Made by a program: the position numbers and the translations under genes. A model generated the notes under the pieces. It saw only the letters and a program-made list of their open reading frames with translations, was not told the origin of the DNA and ran no database searches. This document shows, piece after piece, positions 19,213-27,936 of a stretch of DNA of 64,000 nucleotides (position 1 is its first letter; the number at the start of each line of letters is the position of its first letter). The DNA is from Mesostigma viride (lineage: Eukaryota > Streptophyta > Mesostigmatophyceae > Mesostigmatales > Mesostigmataceae), in assembly GCA_009746045.1 (NCBI GenBank), contig RPFO01000131.1, positions 894,709 to 958,708 on the forward strand. Reading direction: 5' to 3'.

Positions 19213-19913
19213 TTCATACACCCGTTTGCTCACCATAGTCACCAGCATCTTTGTTAAAACAATAAGTAGATGCATACAGACAGGTAGCGGTTACAGAACC
19301 GCTATTAAGAACTCCTTAGGCATGGCTCGCGATTACCCGCGCAGACCAGGCCACCAAAGAGGGTGGGTGGGTGGGACAAGAAAAAAGACCACAACAATGT
19401 CACTACGCCGCCAAAGTAGTCAAACTGCCCTAGCACGGGGCTGACATCAGCAACCGAGCTTAACTTAACACGCCAACCTGAGAATGTAGCGACACCTACC
19501 GTACCACAAAAACAACAACCAATCAAATACCCTTTCCGAAAGGTTCTAATTATCATTCAACAAACCGGTTCAACAAACCCGGCCCTGTCAAACTTTAAGC
19601 ATAAGATTGTTTCGAGATTGTAGCACAATAGGGCCACTGCCCCTACTAACAATTCCAGGTCGCCAGCCATTAGCCAAATCCGGTTACATCTGCCAAACCC
19701 GCCCGGTTCAGCCGACCATCCAGGCGGCTCCCGTGAGCGGCCTTATTCCCCGCCTCACTTCGAGAAACTCTTTTCAAAGAAATCCGATTCATACACCCGT
19801 TTGCTCACCATAGTCACCAGCATCTTTGTTAAAACAATAAGTAGATGCATACAGACAGGTAGCGGTTACAGAACCGCTATTAAGAACTCCTTAGGCATGG
19901 CTCGCGATTACCC
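19213..19913 (-). repeat. Repeat cluster B1-A2-B2 of element C
   Basis: The 126-bp repeat at 19213-19338 recurs at 19788-19913 (starting TTCATACACCCG, ending GCGATTACCC). Between them lie a G-rich spacer on the + strand (GGGTGGGTGGGTGGG, 19361-19375) and the A2 copy at 19376-19790, whose partner A1 is at 20797-21211. Confidence 0.8.
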
Positions 19914-21211
19914 AACCTCCCCTTCCTGGCCCTCCGGTCCGCTAAAGAAGCACCATTTCCTTTCCCGTCAAAAGCTGTCCTGTCGCGATGGGCGCTCTCC
20001 GTTGCCAGAAAACAGATTTAATTCCCAGCGACTGTGAATGCACAAAAATTCATGCACTGTCAATCGACACAGCTCGCATTTTTGACCCCACTCGGGGGCC
20101 CCCGCTGACCTCGTTGCCGACCTCTTCTCTGGTCCGCTAAGGGGTGCTGTCGCGGAACACAAAGTCAAAGCAAAAGCTGCTGACTGGCGCCGCTGATTCC
20201 AGCCGACGCCCAGTTTACAACTTTTTTGAAGAGCAACCAACCTAGTGCCGAGCACATAAACACTCCTTCCGTACAAAAAAGTGGAAATACCACTGATTAC
20301 GAAATCAAGTTGGCTTTCAGCCCTTGCCTCCTGCGCCGAGGCTCCGTGTCCCACAACGGTGACTTAAATTTTTTACCCCCCCGAGCCGCGGCGGCCCTCA
20401 AGCCAAGCCCAACCCGGAATGCAAGCATTTCCAGGTACGAGACAACTCAAAGGCAGGCCAGCCTGCCGACAGCCCAACCCGAGGCGCAAGCATCCCCAGG
20501 TACGGAACCATCAAGCAAGCTAGCCCTTGCCCAACCCGGCCAGCTGGCCGTTTCTTTCAAACAAACCAGCCATTAAATAATGCATCAGCCCCCGCTTCGC
20601 ATTTAAACCCCGATCACCCGGACATTAATTCCGGGCCAGTGGCAGCCATGAATCCCAACCGCCTTAAGCAGCCAGGGATCATGGATGCCGGAAATTTGGT
20701 TAACAAATTTTAGCCCCGCACCCATGCTGAGCGCAAGGCTGGTGAGGCACTTCTTGTACCGCCATAGCCTCAGCCGTCGGCGCTCAGCCAACGTTTACAA
20801 GAAAAAAGACCACAACAATGTCACTACGCCGCCAAAGTAGTCAAACTGCCCTAGCACGGGGCTGACATCAGCAACCGAGCTTAACTTAACACGCCAACCT
20901 GAGAATGTAGCGACACCTACCGTACCACAAAAACAACAACCAATCAAATACCCTTTCCGAAAGGTTCTAATTATCATTCAACAAACCGGTTCAACAAACC
21001 CGGCCCTGTCAAACTTTAAGCATAAGATTGTTTCGAGATTGTAGCACAATAGGGCCACTGCCCCTACTAACAATTCCAGGTCGCCAGCCATTAGCCAAAT
21101 CCGGTTACATCTGCCAAACCCGCCCGGTTCAGCCGACCATCCAGGCGGCTCCCGTGAGCGGCCTTATTCCCCGCCTCACTTCGAGAAACTCTTTTCAAAG
21201 AAATCCGATTC
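19213..21211 (-). mobile_element. Non-coding DIRS-like element C with split direct repeats, inserted in a viral gene
   Basis: On the minus strand the order is A1 (21211-20797), internal region (20796-19914), B1 (19913-19788), A2 (19790-19376), C-rich spacer (19375-19339) and B2 (19338-19213). A1/A2 are 415-bp repeats and B1/B2 126-bp repeats. The 0.9-kb internal region has no plausible ORF. TTC occurs at all three junctions (left, internal, right), and the host gene is restored in frame by removing the element, with no target duplication. Terminal and internal similarities to elements A and D (see findings) suggest it moves with enzymes made by A-type elements. Confidence 0.8.
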
Positions 21212-21484
21212 TTCGTTTCCAAGGCGGACACGGATATCCTTATCGCTGGTAATTTCGCGTATAATATCCGAATAAGGAAGCTTGTCAACTACGTACATCA
21301 ACTTGTTACTCTTTTTATCAAATTCAAGAGAAGATGGATCGTGTATTACCACGTGATCGAAAATTTCATATTCGACTGCACCACAAAATGGAGGTTCGGA
21401 AATAAAACGCAGTGCTGTCATTGGCGAGTGAACCTGTCCAGCGTCGTACGCAGGAAAGTCTTTTATTAACTCGTGTAAATTCAT
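21212..21484 (-). pseudogene. N-terminal half of the hypothetical viral gene split by element C
   Basis: ATG at 21484 (MNLHELIKDFPAYDAGQVHS) is preceded by an AT-rich stretch (TTGTTTATAATGAATC on the minus strand). The protein is acidic and globular-looking; no family recognised. The frame runs to the element C junction in ...RVRLGNE, then resumes at 19212. The gene sits between the Rieske gene and the F-box gene, with repeat modules on both sides. Confidence 0.7.
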
Positions 21485-21539
21485 GATTCATTATAAACAA
21501 AAGAGATAAGTATAAGGTCGTCAGCCGAGCATGTCTGTC

Positions 21540-21790
21540 AAGCCCATGGAAAAAAGTTTTTTGGAGACCCATTTCGGGATGGATTGGTGACCTCTCCGTA
21601 CACTAATATACTAATAACATTGGATTGAAGTATGTATCAACACAGACGGAAACCATGTCCGTACCACCACCAGTGTGTACGGATACACGTCCGTACCGCC
21701 ACTGGTGTGTACGGGAACACATCCGTATGACCACCAGTGTAGAGGAATGCGCGTCCGTCACCCGACATCGATCGAAAATAGGATCTTCTA
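21540..21790 (-). repeat. Third copy of the composite intergenic repeat module, inverted
   Basis: On the minus strand this reads as the modules at 18551-18945 do: degenerate units CACACTGGTGGTGGTACGGACATGG (21642-21780), then ATTAGTATATTAGTGTACGGAGAGGTCACCAATCCATCCCGAAA...AAAAACTTTTT (21545-21615). The interval 21485-21787 has no gene. The module lies immediately 3' of the Rieske gene. Confidence 0.65.
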
Positions 21791-22804
21791 CACGGACTGT
21801 ACAATGTTCGTGCACACTTCACGAAAATGGTTCGGGAAACGAGATCCCGTACACCGACCGCATCTTGTCCTATACATCTTTACCAACGCATCGTTAGGCG
21901 TCAACCGGTTGCGCCACCAATCGCCGACAACCACGTTCGCGATGATTTCGTCGTCTTCGAACAAAGGAAGGGCGTTCAGCCCGTAAAAGATCCAATCCCA
22001 CCGCGGATCAACCATGACACTGCGAGAAACGCGGCAAGTCAACAGAGACTTGCGTTCCTCGAACGGCTGCAAGCTGAACCACAGCACGAACACAGCACGG
22101 CTTTGTCCAGAGACCTTGAACCGCAGACTCGCGGTATAGGGCAAAAAGAACTCGTTGTCAACAGAAAGGGACAACGGGCCTGTATCTCGAACCGAGAACA
22201 TCTTCTGGATCCATCGAGCAATCCACGTGTTCGTGATAGGATACGTGTACACGCTCTTTCCGCTATAGAGGGATGACTTCTCTGTGGTCACTTCTGTTTG
22301 CTTGGACTCGACGATCTTTACGCGATGCACGTGCTCCAAGTGCGCGTGGTCTAGCAGATTTTCCATCACGATCATCGGGTGACCGGCTACCGCCCCCGTG
22401 TATGAAAAAGTCCGAAACAATGGATCTGTGAACTCCGGAATCGAAGGAAAGGCCGAGTCGCCATCTCCTATCCCTGTGTTGACCCACACCAAGTCCTCGT
22501 CTTGTTTCGTGTCAAGGTATCCGTTTGGGTTGTTCTGTTTTCCCCAATACATGCCGTGGTAGGCACAACGAATGCACCCGTCCTCGACTCTCGCCTTGTG
22601 AGAAAGACGCGCACCGCGGTGAGGACACACGTTGCGAACGGCGAGGGTCTCGTTGCGCTCACGGTGCGGGTACATGAGGATTTCTTCGTTATATATTTTT
22701 GTCACTTTGACACCGGACGGTTTGCGTCCGACGCAGACCCATTTGTCCGGCACAGAATCGCATCTCGCAGGGAGACACGCGAGAAGTTTTACCGCGTTCG
22801 CCAT
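21788..22804 (-). CDS. Rieske non-haem iron oxygenase (PAO/choline monooxygenase-like)
   Basis: 338 aa from ATG 22804. The Rieske [2Fe-2S] ligands are CPHRGA (near residue 60) and CAYHG (near residue 79). The mononuclear iron site is NLLDHAHLEHVH (D-x2-H-x4-H, near residue 150). The protein is shorter than plant pheophorbide a oxygenase or Tic55, and no C-terminal membrane helix is obvious. The substrate is unknown; related algal enzymes act on chlorophyll breakdown products. The gene lies beside a second iron-dependent oxygenase gene, both on the minus strand. The last ~30 residues look unconserved and run into repeat sequence. Confidence 0.85.
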   Translation of the reverse strand: MANAVKLLACLPARCDSVPDKWVCVGRKPSGVKVTKIYNEEILMYPHRERNETLAVRNVCPHRGARLSHKARVEDGCIRCAYHGMYWGKQNNPNGYLDTKQDEDLVWVNTGIGDGDSAFPSIPEFTDPLFRTFSYTGAVAGHPMIVMENLLDHAHLEHVHRVKIVESKQTEVTTEKSSLYSGKSVYTYPITNTWIARWIQKMFSVRDTGPLSLSVDNEFFLPYTASLRFKVSGQSRAVFVLWFSLQPFEERKSLLTCRVSRSVMVDPRWDWIFYGLNALPLFEDDEIIANVVVGDWWRNRLTPNDALVKMYRTRCGRCTGSRFPNHFREVCTNIVQSV

Positions 22805-22865
22805 CTCGACCCACTATAGAAACGCAAATTTTACCGGTCTCAATAGGCGAGTGGTGTTCGTGTCA

Positions 22866-23096
22866 CTAAGGAGTAAACTTTATGATAAAGGCAATGTTTA
22901 GCATTATTGCTAAGATCGCAATACATAGTGCGATCAGAAAAGTTCCAAGTTGCGTAGACTTGGTATCATTCTTTTGTCTACCCTCGTGAATTTTGTAGCC
23001 TCCATACCCACCGGATGCAGCTGCACCAGACACTACAATACCGATTAAAGATATATGACCCACGGCTTCATGTGTTTTGATAATCTTTGACTGCAT
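22866..23096 (-). CDS. Small two-TM membrane protein, 76 aa
   Basis: MQSKIIKTHEAVGHISLIG... has a first hydrophobic segment rich in Gly/Ala (ISLIGIVVSGAAASGGYGGY), a charged loop (KIHEGRQKNDTKSTQ) and a second segment (LGTFLIALCIAILAIMLNIAFIIKF). The start region resembles a short non-coding stretch at 23447-23475 (GGCTTCATATGTTTTGACAATC), which may be a relic of a duplicated start. Function unknown. Confidence 0.55.
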   Translation of the reverse strand: MQSKIIKTHEAVGHISLIGIVVSGAAASGGYGGYKIHEGRQKNDTKSTQLGTFLIALCIAILAIMLNIAFIIKFTP

Positions 23097-23109
23097 TTTT
23101 TTTCAAGGC

Positions 23110-23395
23110 TTAGGTCCGCTTTTTTATGATGTCATACACGTTGGCTTGGTGAAAGATTATAGTGTCGCCGGCATCGTAGTTTTGCGTATGTACAAGTAGT
23201 TGTCGATTATGCCCTCCAGGTGGGGGCGGCGAACGCGCGTTACCTGCACCCAAAACGATCTTTAGTGTTACATATCTGAACGAAATCGCCCTTCTTTATA
23301 GACGACAACCTGTTCTTTGACGGCACTTTGAAAGTGCGCGGGTGTAGGCGGTGCATCTTCTGCGCGTCAACCAATGGCACGCTGGACTTTGTCAT
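23110..23395 (-). pseudogene. Decayed NCLDV gene of the D/ERFWV type (two single-base frameshifts)
   Basis: Reading the minus strand from ATG 23395 gives a protein-like stretch: MHRLHPRTFKVPSKNRLSSI, then KKGDFVQICNTKDRF, then a stop. One added base in the TTTT run (23252-23255) gives DRFWVQVTRVRRPHLEGIIDNYLY. A second shift near 23186-23192 leads to QNYDAGDTIIFHQANVYDII and a stop at 23110. The pattern HP-x-TF-x-PS...GD-x-V-x-I...(E/D)RFWV...GDTI-x-F is, as I recall it, a recurrent small protein of phycodna- and mimiviruses of unknown function. The span of 286 bp plus two bases gives 96 codons. Confidence 0.6.
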
Positions 23396-23478
23396 TTCTA
23401 CCTATTAAAAAAATAAGATTTATATGGCATGCGAGCTCACGCCCTACGCCCGGGCTTCATATGTTTTGACAATCTTTA
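23396..23478. other. Short intergenic stretch
   Basis: AT-rich promoter-like sequence (CTATTAAAAAAATAAGATTTATATGG) sits next to the decayed gene's start on the minus strand. No ORF is seen. Confidence 0.3.
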
Positions 23479-24339
23479 TTAGTATTTTTTAGTCTTCACA
23501 TGGAACGTGTAATCCACTGGTATCGACTCAATGTCGCCTAGCGCCACGCCGGCAAAAAAAAGGCGCGAATTCGACTTGTCAGGATATCCTGCGCCGGCGT
23601 GAACGAGGTGCGCGTGCCAAATCAGAAGGTCCCCGGCGTTCAACGATATTTCTAAAGGGTACACGCGGCCCGTCAGATCGTCGCCCGTCTCATCGATCGG
23701 ATTAGAGTGATGTTTCGATAAGAACAATATGAAACGCGTGTCCTCCTCTAACGCGAGCATACAAGATACGGGAAATCCTGTTCTCCAGCGCATAACGTCC
23801 GGCGAAAAATCGCGATGCGCAGACTGAACGTCGCATCCCGGATCAGAGTACAAGAAGCTCGCTTCGATCGTCCGATATTGTTCTGAAACGAGATCCCACA
23901 TCAGACGGACGCAGGTTTTCCACGTGTTGAGTTCGCCATTGGACCAAGATTTTGTCAAGTTGTATTGGCTCCTCTTTCCGTCCCCTTTATCCGACCGGCC
24001 GCGTTCGTCTTCTCTTTGAAATATCGTTGTAGCGAGAGACCGTCTGTCTTGCGACAACGCGAAGATTCTTTGAACCTCTTCCTCTGGCGCGGCTCCACGG
24101 ACGACGGCGTACCCGGTCGTCGCCAAGCCTTTAAATACGTCTCGAATCACGGGGTTTCGTTCGGCTGCGAGAGCGTCACGAACGAACTCAGAAGCAAAAA
24201 CGAGTTCCTCCTCGTTCGACATCAAATCGTTCGCAGCGCGCTTCCGACCTCGACGAACGGCGCACTGAATCATCCGAAAAGCGTCACGCACGCCCTCTTC
24301 TACGGAAGACGACATCCATAACGCGGGTTTTGAAAACAT
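23479..24339 (-). CDS. 2-oxoglutarate/Fe(II)-dependent dioxygenase (PhyH-like)
   Basis: 286 aa from ATG 24339. The iron ligands fit H-x-D (AHRDFS, near residue 175) and a distal His (LVHAGAG, near residue 246). SNSRLFF, about 12 residues later, supplies the 2-oxoglutarate-binding Arg. The fold context (ISLNAGDLLIWHAHLVHAGAGYP) is typical of the double-stranded beta-helix. The substrate is unknown. Its start is only 11 bp from the divergent MYND gene start at 24351, so the two share a very short promoter region. Confidence 0.8.
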   Translation of the reverse strand: MFSKPALWMSSSVEEGVRDAFRMIQCAVRRGRKRAANDLMSNEEELVFASEFVRDALAAERNPVIRDVFKGLATTGYAVVRGAAPEEEVQRIFALSQDRRSLATTIFQREDERGRSDKGDGKRSQYNLTKSWSNGELNTWKTCVRLMWDLVSEQYRTIEASFLYSDPGCDVQSAHRDFSPDVMRWRTGFPVSCMLALEEDTRFILFLSKHHSNPIDETGDDLTGRVYPLEISLNAGDLLIWHAHLVHAGAGYPDKSNSRLFFAGVALGDIESIPVDYTFHVKTKKY

Positions 24340-24350
24340 TTGACGCTTTC

Positions 24351-25103
24351 ATGGCGCGCCTGCGATCCTGGATAGCGAGAAAGCGCCCCAGACCGGGAAA
24401 AACGACTCAGTCGTATCGAAGATGGGAAAAGGACAACAAAGCCAGCGTGATTCTGTTTGCGCAGGGAAAAGCAATCTCCGAGCAGCCTACCTTGCGTGTG
24501 AAAGATCTCAAAGAGGAAGCAGACCGCTGGTCTCGGGCCAACTATTCAAAGCGATGTTTGTTCGTCGCACGGGTCCGATCTTTTACAGAGATCAGCCGGC
24601 GGACGCTCGACCTACAACTGGTCGCAGAAGACGATGCGCGTTTTTCGGGACTCATAAGCCCTCTGCTCATGTTCAACGTGGACACAACACGGGAAGTAGC
24701 GATCGCCATCGTGTACATGGCCAAAGCGAGAGGGCTTTCCGCGGACTACTACACCCCAAAGATGTCTCACGCCTTTACGGTATCGGCCGAAGAAGGACCC
24801 GAGAAGGATCCGAAGTGGGCTCAGAACCCCCTTTTCGTCCCCGAGTCTATCGATGTAGGAATAGGGTCCTCCGTGAGTTTCTTTGAAGGTTGCATGAACT
24901 TCAATTGCGTATACAGAGGACGCTGTGTGTACCGTTGCGAGAAATGCAGCGATCCGACGTATTGCAGCCGCGAGTGTCGTGATGAAGATCGGGAAGCCCA
25001 CGGCGTCTTTTGCGAACATATCAGGAGAAGTCTGCAATATGTCGAAAAGAGGGGACAGCCCGTGTTTACGTTCCGGCCCTGCCTCATGTTTGAAGATCGT
25101 TGA
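24351..25103 (+). CDS. MYND-type zinc finger protein, 250 aa
   Basis: Starts at ATG 24351 (MARLRSWIARKRPRPGKTTQ). The basic N-terminus is followed by an uncharacterised middle. The C-terminal finger is C-x2-C...YCSRECRDEDREAHGVFC (CEKCSDPTYCSRECRDED, with the terminal H-x3-C), the MYND pattern that mediates protein-protein contacts in transcription regulators. Its 3' end overlaps the convergent OTU gene by 20 bp. Confidence 0.75.
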   Translation: MARLRSWIARKRPRPGKTTQSYRRWEKDNKASVILFAQGKAISEQPTLRVKDLKEEADRWSRANYSKRCLFVARVRSFTEISRRTLDLQLVAEDDARFSGLISPLLMFNVDTTREVAIAIVYMAKARGLSADYYTPKMSHAFTVSAEEGPEKDPKWAQNPLFVPESIDVGIGSSVSFFEGCMNFNCVYRGRCVYRCEKCSDPTYCSRECRDEDREAHGVFCEHIRRSLQYVEKRGQPVFTFRPCLMFEDR

Positions 25104-27222
25104 ACATCCATTGGGTGTAACTCGACCACAAAGAATTATACGAAGGCAGCAACACGTCCAAATGCCCTCCGTGGTTTAACAAGTACAACCGCTGATGCTT
25201 CGGTTTTGTAGGTGCATAGAAATGAATCTTCATGGACACCACCCAAGGTGTGGCTGTCTTCCTGACTGTATCAATTTCTAATACAACAATCTCTGCTTCC
25301 ACTGCCTCGGATATCACAGCCATTACTCTAGAATTCGGCTGAGTAAACTGTCTAAAATCTCTTTCGACTGCTTCTTGTTGACCTTGTAGACCAGCTGGGC
25401 CGGACGGTGAAAAAAGGCGATTTGCGTCCGATCTAAGCAACTCCTTGCATTTTTTCCTTAGTCTATCCGCCCGCGGCAAGATTTGGCTCACTTTGATAGA
25501 GTTTCCGCCCGTAAACCCAGTTCCATGGAAACTCCGCGCCACCACGACAGCCTCAAAGACGTTGTAAGTCCCGCCAGAAGAGAGTTTTCGCACGTGAGTG
25601 ACTACTAAACCTGGCAGTTCGTGATGCGAGAACCTAAAACTCGAATCGATGTATTCCTCCGGTTTGCTTTGATACACGAAATCTTTTCTATCGACAGTTT
25701 TACCTGGTTCATAATGTAGTCCTTTCAAGCGACTTGGGTCCACCTCTAACGGGAACGATGGTCGCATTGCAGCATAATCGTTGGAGTCGCGACGAGGTAG
25801 TAGAGCAGTGTAGTGATGATTGAGGTGATCCATGTAGACCGCCGGGTTCCATGTGCTTTTTTCTGTACGAGGGTCGAACCGATAAAACGTTACGTTTCCG
25901 TTAGGATAATTTTTGGACGACTTTCCACGAGTTACTACCACAATAGGAGTGTTTGTTATCTCCGCCATAATGTAAGACGCGTTCACTTCGATCCATTTAT
26001 TCCCTGGAAGCGTTTCTTTCACGGATTTCGACATCTCGCCATTTTTGTCCTTTGCACCCCAAACTCTTATGAGGAGAGGTTCGTAGACCTTGTCCCAACC
26101 TTCTAGTATTTTCTTCCTCATGTCGCGTGCTTTCGAAAGTAGTTCCTCCGTTGTTATGGTTTCTCTTCGTCGCCAAGCTTGGCAGATGTAAAAAGAATTG
26201 AAAAAACAATGTCCGTCACCAGGAGTTCCGCGATAAAACAAGATGGTGTCGTCGGGCAAATCTGGGTTTGTGAGACTGTACATCGAGTCGAGTTCGAACC
26301 AGTGAGGGGGGTATGTTATTCTCGGATACTGATTCGGTGTTCTTACAATGCGAAGAGCGGGCGCCTTGACGGTTCTTACCATGTTCTCGGTAATTACATC
26401 GTCGAGTGGATCATCGGTTGTGAGATCATGAGAGGTCGCATTAGGCGGAAGAGGTGTATTTTTTCCCTTAGGTTTGACTTGTTTCTCTGATGTTGAGTCA
26501 TCGAGGGTCAAATCGATGGACTTGTTCTTATTTTCCGTTGCCTTTCTTTCTTCCTTGCTGGTTTCGGCTTTTGTTGGCTCAGAACTAGCCGGTTTTGCAT
26601 CTTTTACAGTTTGGGGTTTTGTTTGTTCGGGATTGCTCGATTCCACTTTCAGTATTTCTCGTTTTACATAACGCAAGTCTCTTTCCAAATTGTGTTCATG
26701 ATGCTTCATCTCTGAAACGAGTTGTTGGTTATCTTCTACAATTTGTTGCTTAGATTGTGTTTCCTTACGAGGCGGATGCGGTTTGATAGGTTCATACCCC
26801 CTTTTGTGCGCCCTCTCCATCCGCATTTTTTGTTCAGCCGCTCTCTTTTGTGCAATTTCCTTTTCCCATCGCTCTTTTTCTTGTCTCCAGAGTTCTGCTT
26901 GTGATAAACGCGATCTAGGCGCTGTTTTAGCCGTCTGGTTTGGTTTCAATTCCTTTTTTCCGACAACTACGGAGTATCGACCCCAGAGTCGTAGTTGGCC
27001 TTTCGATTTGCACTGCGTAACCGACCCCCTGTTTCTGCCATATCCTGCCCCGCAATAGATTGGGCCCTTTTCCGGTACACCTTGAAAGTCAGGTTTATTT
27101 CTTGGCCCCTTTGCAATCTGCCGAAGGCCGTACAAACGCACTTGTCCCGCTTTTTGGCAATCTTCTTCCGTAGAACCTCTCGTGGAATGTCTATATCCGC
27201 AACGTAAACCGCTTCTAGGCAT
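25084..27222 (-). CDS. OTU-family cysteine protease (deubiquitinase-like), 712 aa
   Basis: ATG 27222 is the first start in frame; 18 nt upstream only TTG is available. The N-terminus carries two related segments: CQKAGQVRLYGLRQIAKG (before residue 50) and CKSKGQLRLWGRYSVV (about 70-85). A Lys/Glu-rich probable coiled coil follows (about 100-240). The OTU domain has GDGHCFFNSFYICQAW (about residue 338, catalytic Asp/Cys) and NHHYTALLP (about residue 470, catalytic His). A C-terminal region of about 200 residues is unassigned. Viral OTU proteases remove ubiquitin and may counter host signalling; that role is inferred. Confidence 0.8.
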   Translation of the reverse strand: MPRSGLRCGYRHSTRGSTEEDCQKAGQVRLYGLRQIAKGPRNKPDFQGVPEKGPIYCGAGYGRNRGSVTQCKSKGQLRLWGRYSVVVGKKELKPNQTAKTAPRSRLSQAELWRQEKERWEKEIAQKRAAEQKMRMERAHKRGYEPIKPHPPRKETQSKQQIVEDNQQLVSEMKHHEHNLERDLRYVKREILKVESSNPEQTKPQTVKDAKPASSEPTKAETSKEERKATENKNKSIDLTLDDSTSEKQVKPKGKNTPLPPNATSHDLTTDDPLDDVITENMVRTVKAPALRIVRTPNQYPRITYPPHWFELDSMYSLTNPDLPDDTILFYRGTPGDGHCFFNSFYICQAWRRRETITTEELLSKARDMRKKILEGWDKVYEPLLIRVWGAKDKNGEMSKSVKETLPGNKWIEVNASYIMAEITNTPIVVVTRGKSSKNYPNGNVTFYRFDPRTEKSTWNPAVYMDHLNHHYTALLPRRDSNDYAAMRPSFPLEVDPSRLKGLHYEPGKTVDRKDFVYQSKPEEYIDSSFRFSHHELPGLVVTHVRKLSSGGTYNVFEAVVVARSFHGTGFTGGNSIKVSQILPRADRLRKKCKELLRSDANRLFSPSGPAGLQGQQEAVERDFRQFTQPNSRVMAVISEAVEAEIVVLEIDTVRKTATPWVVSMKIHFYAPTKPKHQRLYLLNHGGHLDVLLPSYNSLWSSYTQWMFNDLQT

Positions 27223-27258
27223 AGGTGCTAATAAAGGCAATCAAAAAAAGCGTCCAAT

Positions 27259-27531
27259 CTACAACACAGCCATTAGCATCATATTTGCCACGGCCGTCCA
27301 TTGCATGGGACGTGTCACGACAGCGTCCTCGTCTTCTTTTATCGGTCTTCCAAAGGTTGCGAAAAACATGGAGTTTTGTACAGTAGGCTGATGATGATCG
27401 TCGTTATTTTGTTGAGAAATTTTATGGATTATGAAAACGCTTACTGCAAAAATCGCAAGTTTCACAAAGTTCATCAAGCGCGTGAGGTCGGAAACGAACC
27501 GTTCTGTCCACTTATCAAACTCAAAAGGCAT
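27259..27531 (-). CDS. Small membrane protein, 90 aa
   Basis: MPFEFDKWTERFVSDLTRLM is followed by a clear membrane segment (FVKLAIFAVSVFIIHKI). After a polar loop, a second weaker hydrophobic stretch forms the C-terminus (WTAVANMMLMAVL). The start is preceded by TTTTAATAAACAAAA on the minus strand, an AT-rich leader typical of late viral genes here. Function unknown. Confidence 0.55.
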   Translation of the reverse strand: MPFEFDKWTERFVSDLTRLMNFVKLAIFAVSVFIIHKISQQNNDDHHQPTVQNSMFFATFGRPIKEDEDAVVTRPMQWTAVANMMLMAVL

Positions 27532-27557
27532 TTTTGTTTATTAAAATGACGCCACAA

Positions 27558-27899
27558 TTAAATCTTAATAGCAATCAACCAAGACGAATACATCAATGCA
27601 GCTAACACCACAGTATTCACAATGCCGATCTTCCAAGAATTAAAGCGCGTCTTAAGGTACGTATCGATCGCTCCTGCAAGTATAGACAGGGCAAGGACGC
27701 CGCTGTTAATTTTGACCTTCTTCAAGTCGACATCTCCCATCTGATCGATCTGCTTAAACTTCTTCTTCACGGCCGTCGCTGTCAGAGGGAACGTAAGCAA
27801 AAGCATGTACGTGAACAAGTTGGTGCTCATCGCGTACTTGATGTCGCTTGAAAGGTTCCCGGCCGTCTTCAAATTCTTCCAAACCTGGACAATCTCCAT
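27558..27899 (-). CDS. Small multi-TM membrane protein, 113 aa
   Basis: From MEIVQVWKNLKTAGN the protein shows hydrophobic segments LFTYMLLLTFPLTATAV, SGVLALSILAGAIDTYL and IGIVNTVVLAALMYSSWLIAI, with a charged loop KKKFKQIDQMGDVDLKK. It is divergent from the split lipase gene across a 37-bp AT-rich gap. Function unknown. Confidence 0.55.
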   Translation of the reverse strand: MEIVQVWKNLKTAGNLSSDIKYAMSTNLFTYMLLLTFPLTATAVKKKFKQIDQMGDVDLKKVKINSGVLALSILAGAIDTYLKTRFNSWKIGIVNTVVLAALMYSSWLIAIKI

Positions 27900-27936
27900 G
27901 AAAAAAGAGAGTATACTTTAAAAGAACAAAAAAAAA

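Noticed and set aside
18946-19275. 109-aa minus-strand ORF taken as a whole gene
   Set aside because: Its first 21 codons lie in element C; the rest is the 3' half of the split gene that begins at 21484.
19361-19380. G-rich GGGTGGGTGGG considered as telomeric repeat
   Set aside because: Unit is GGGT repeated only four times inside an element spacer; the same tract occurs in the three other elements.
21827-22276. 149-aa plus-strand ORF antisense to the Rieske gene
   Set aside because: Antisense shadow; no motif, and the Rieske frame explains the coding signal.
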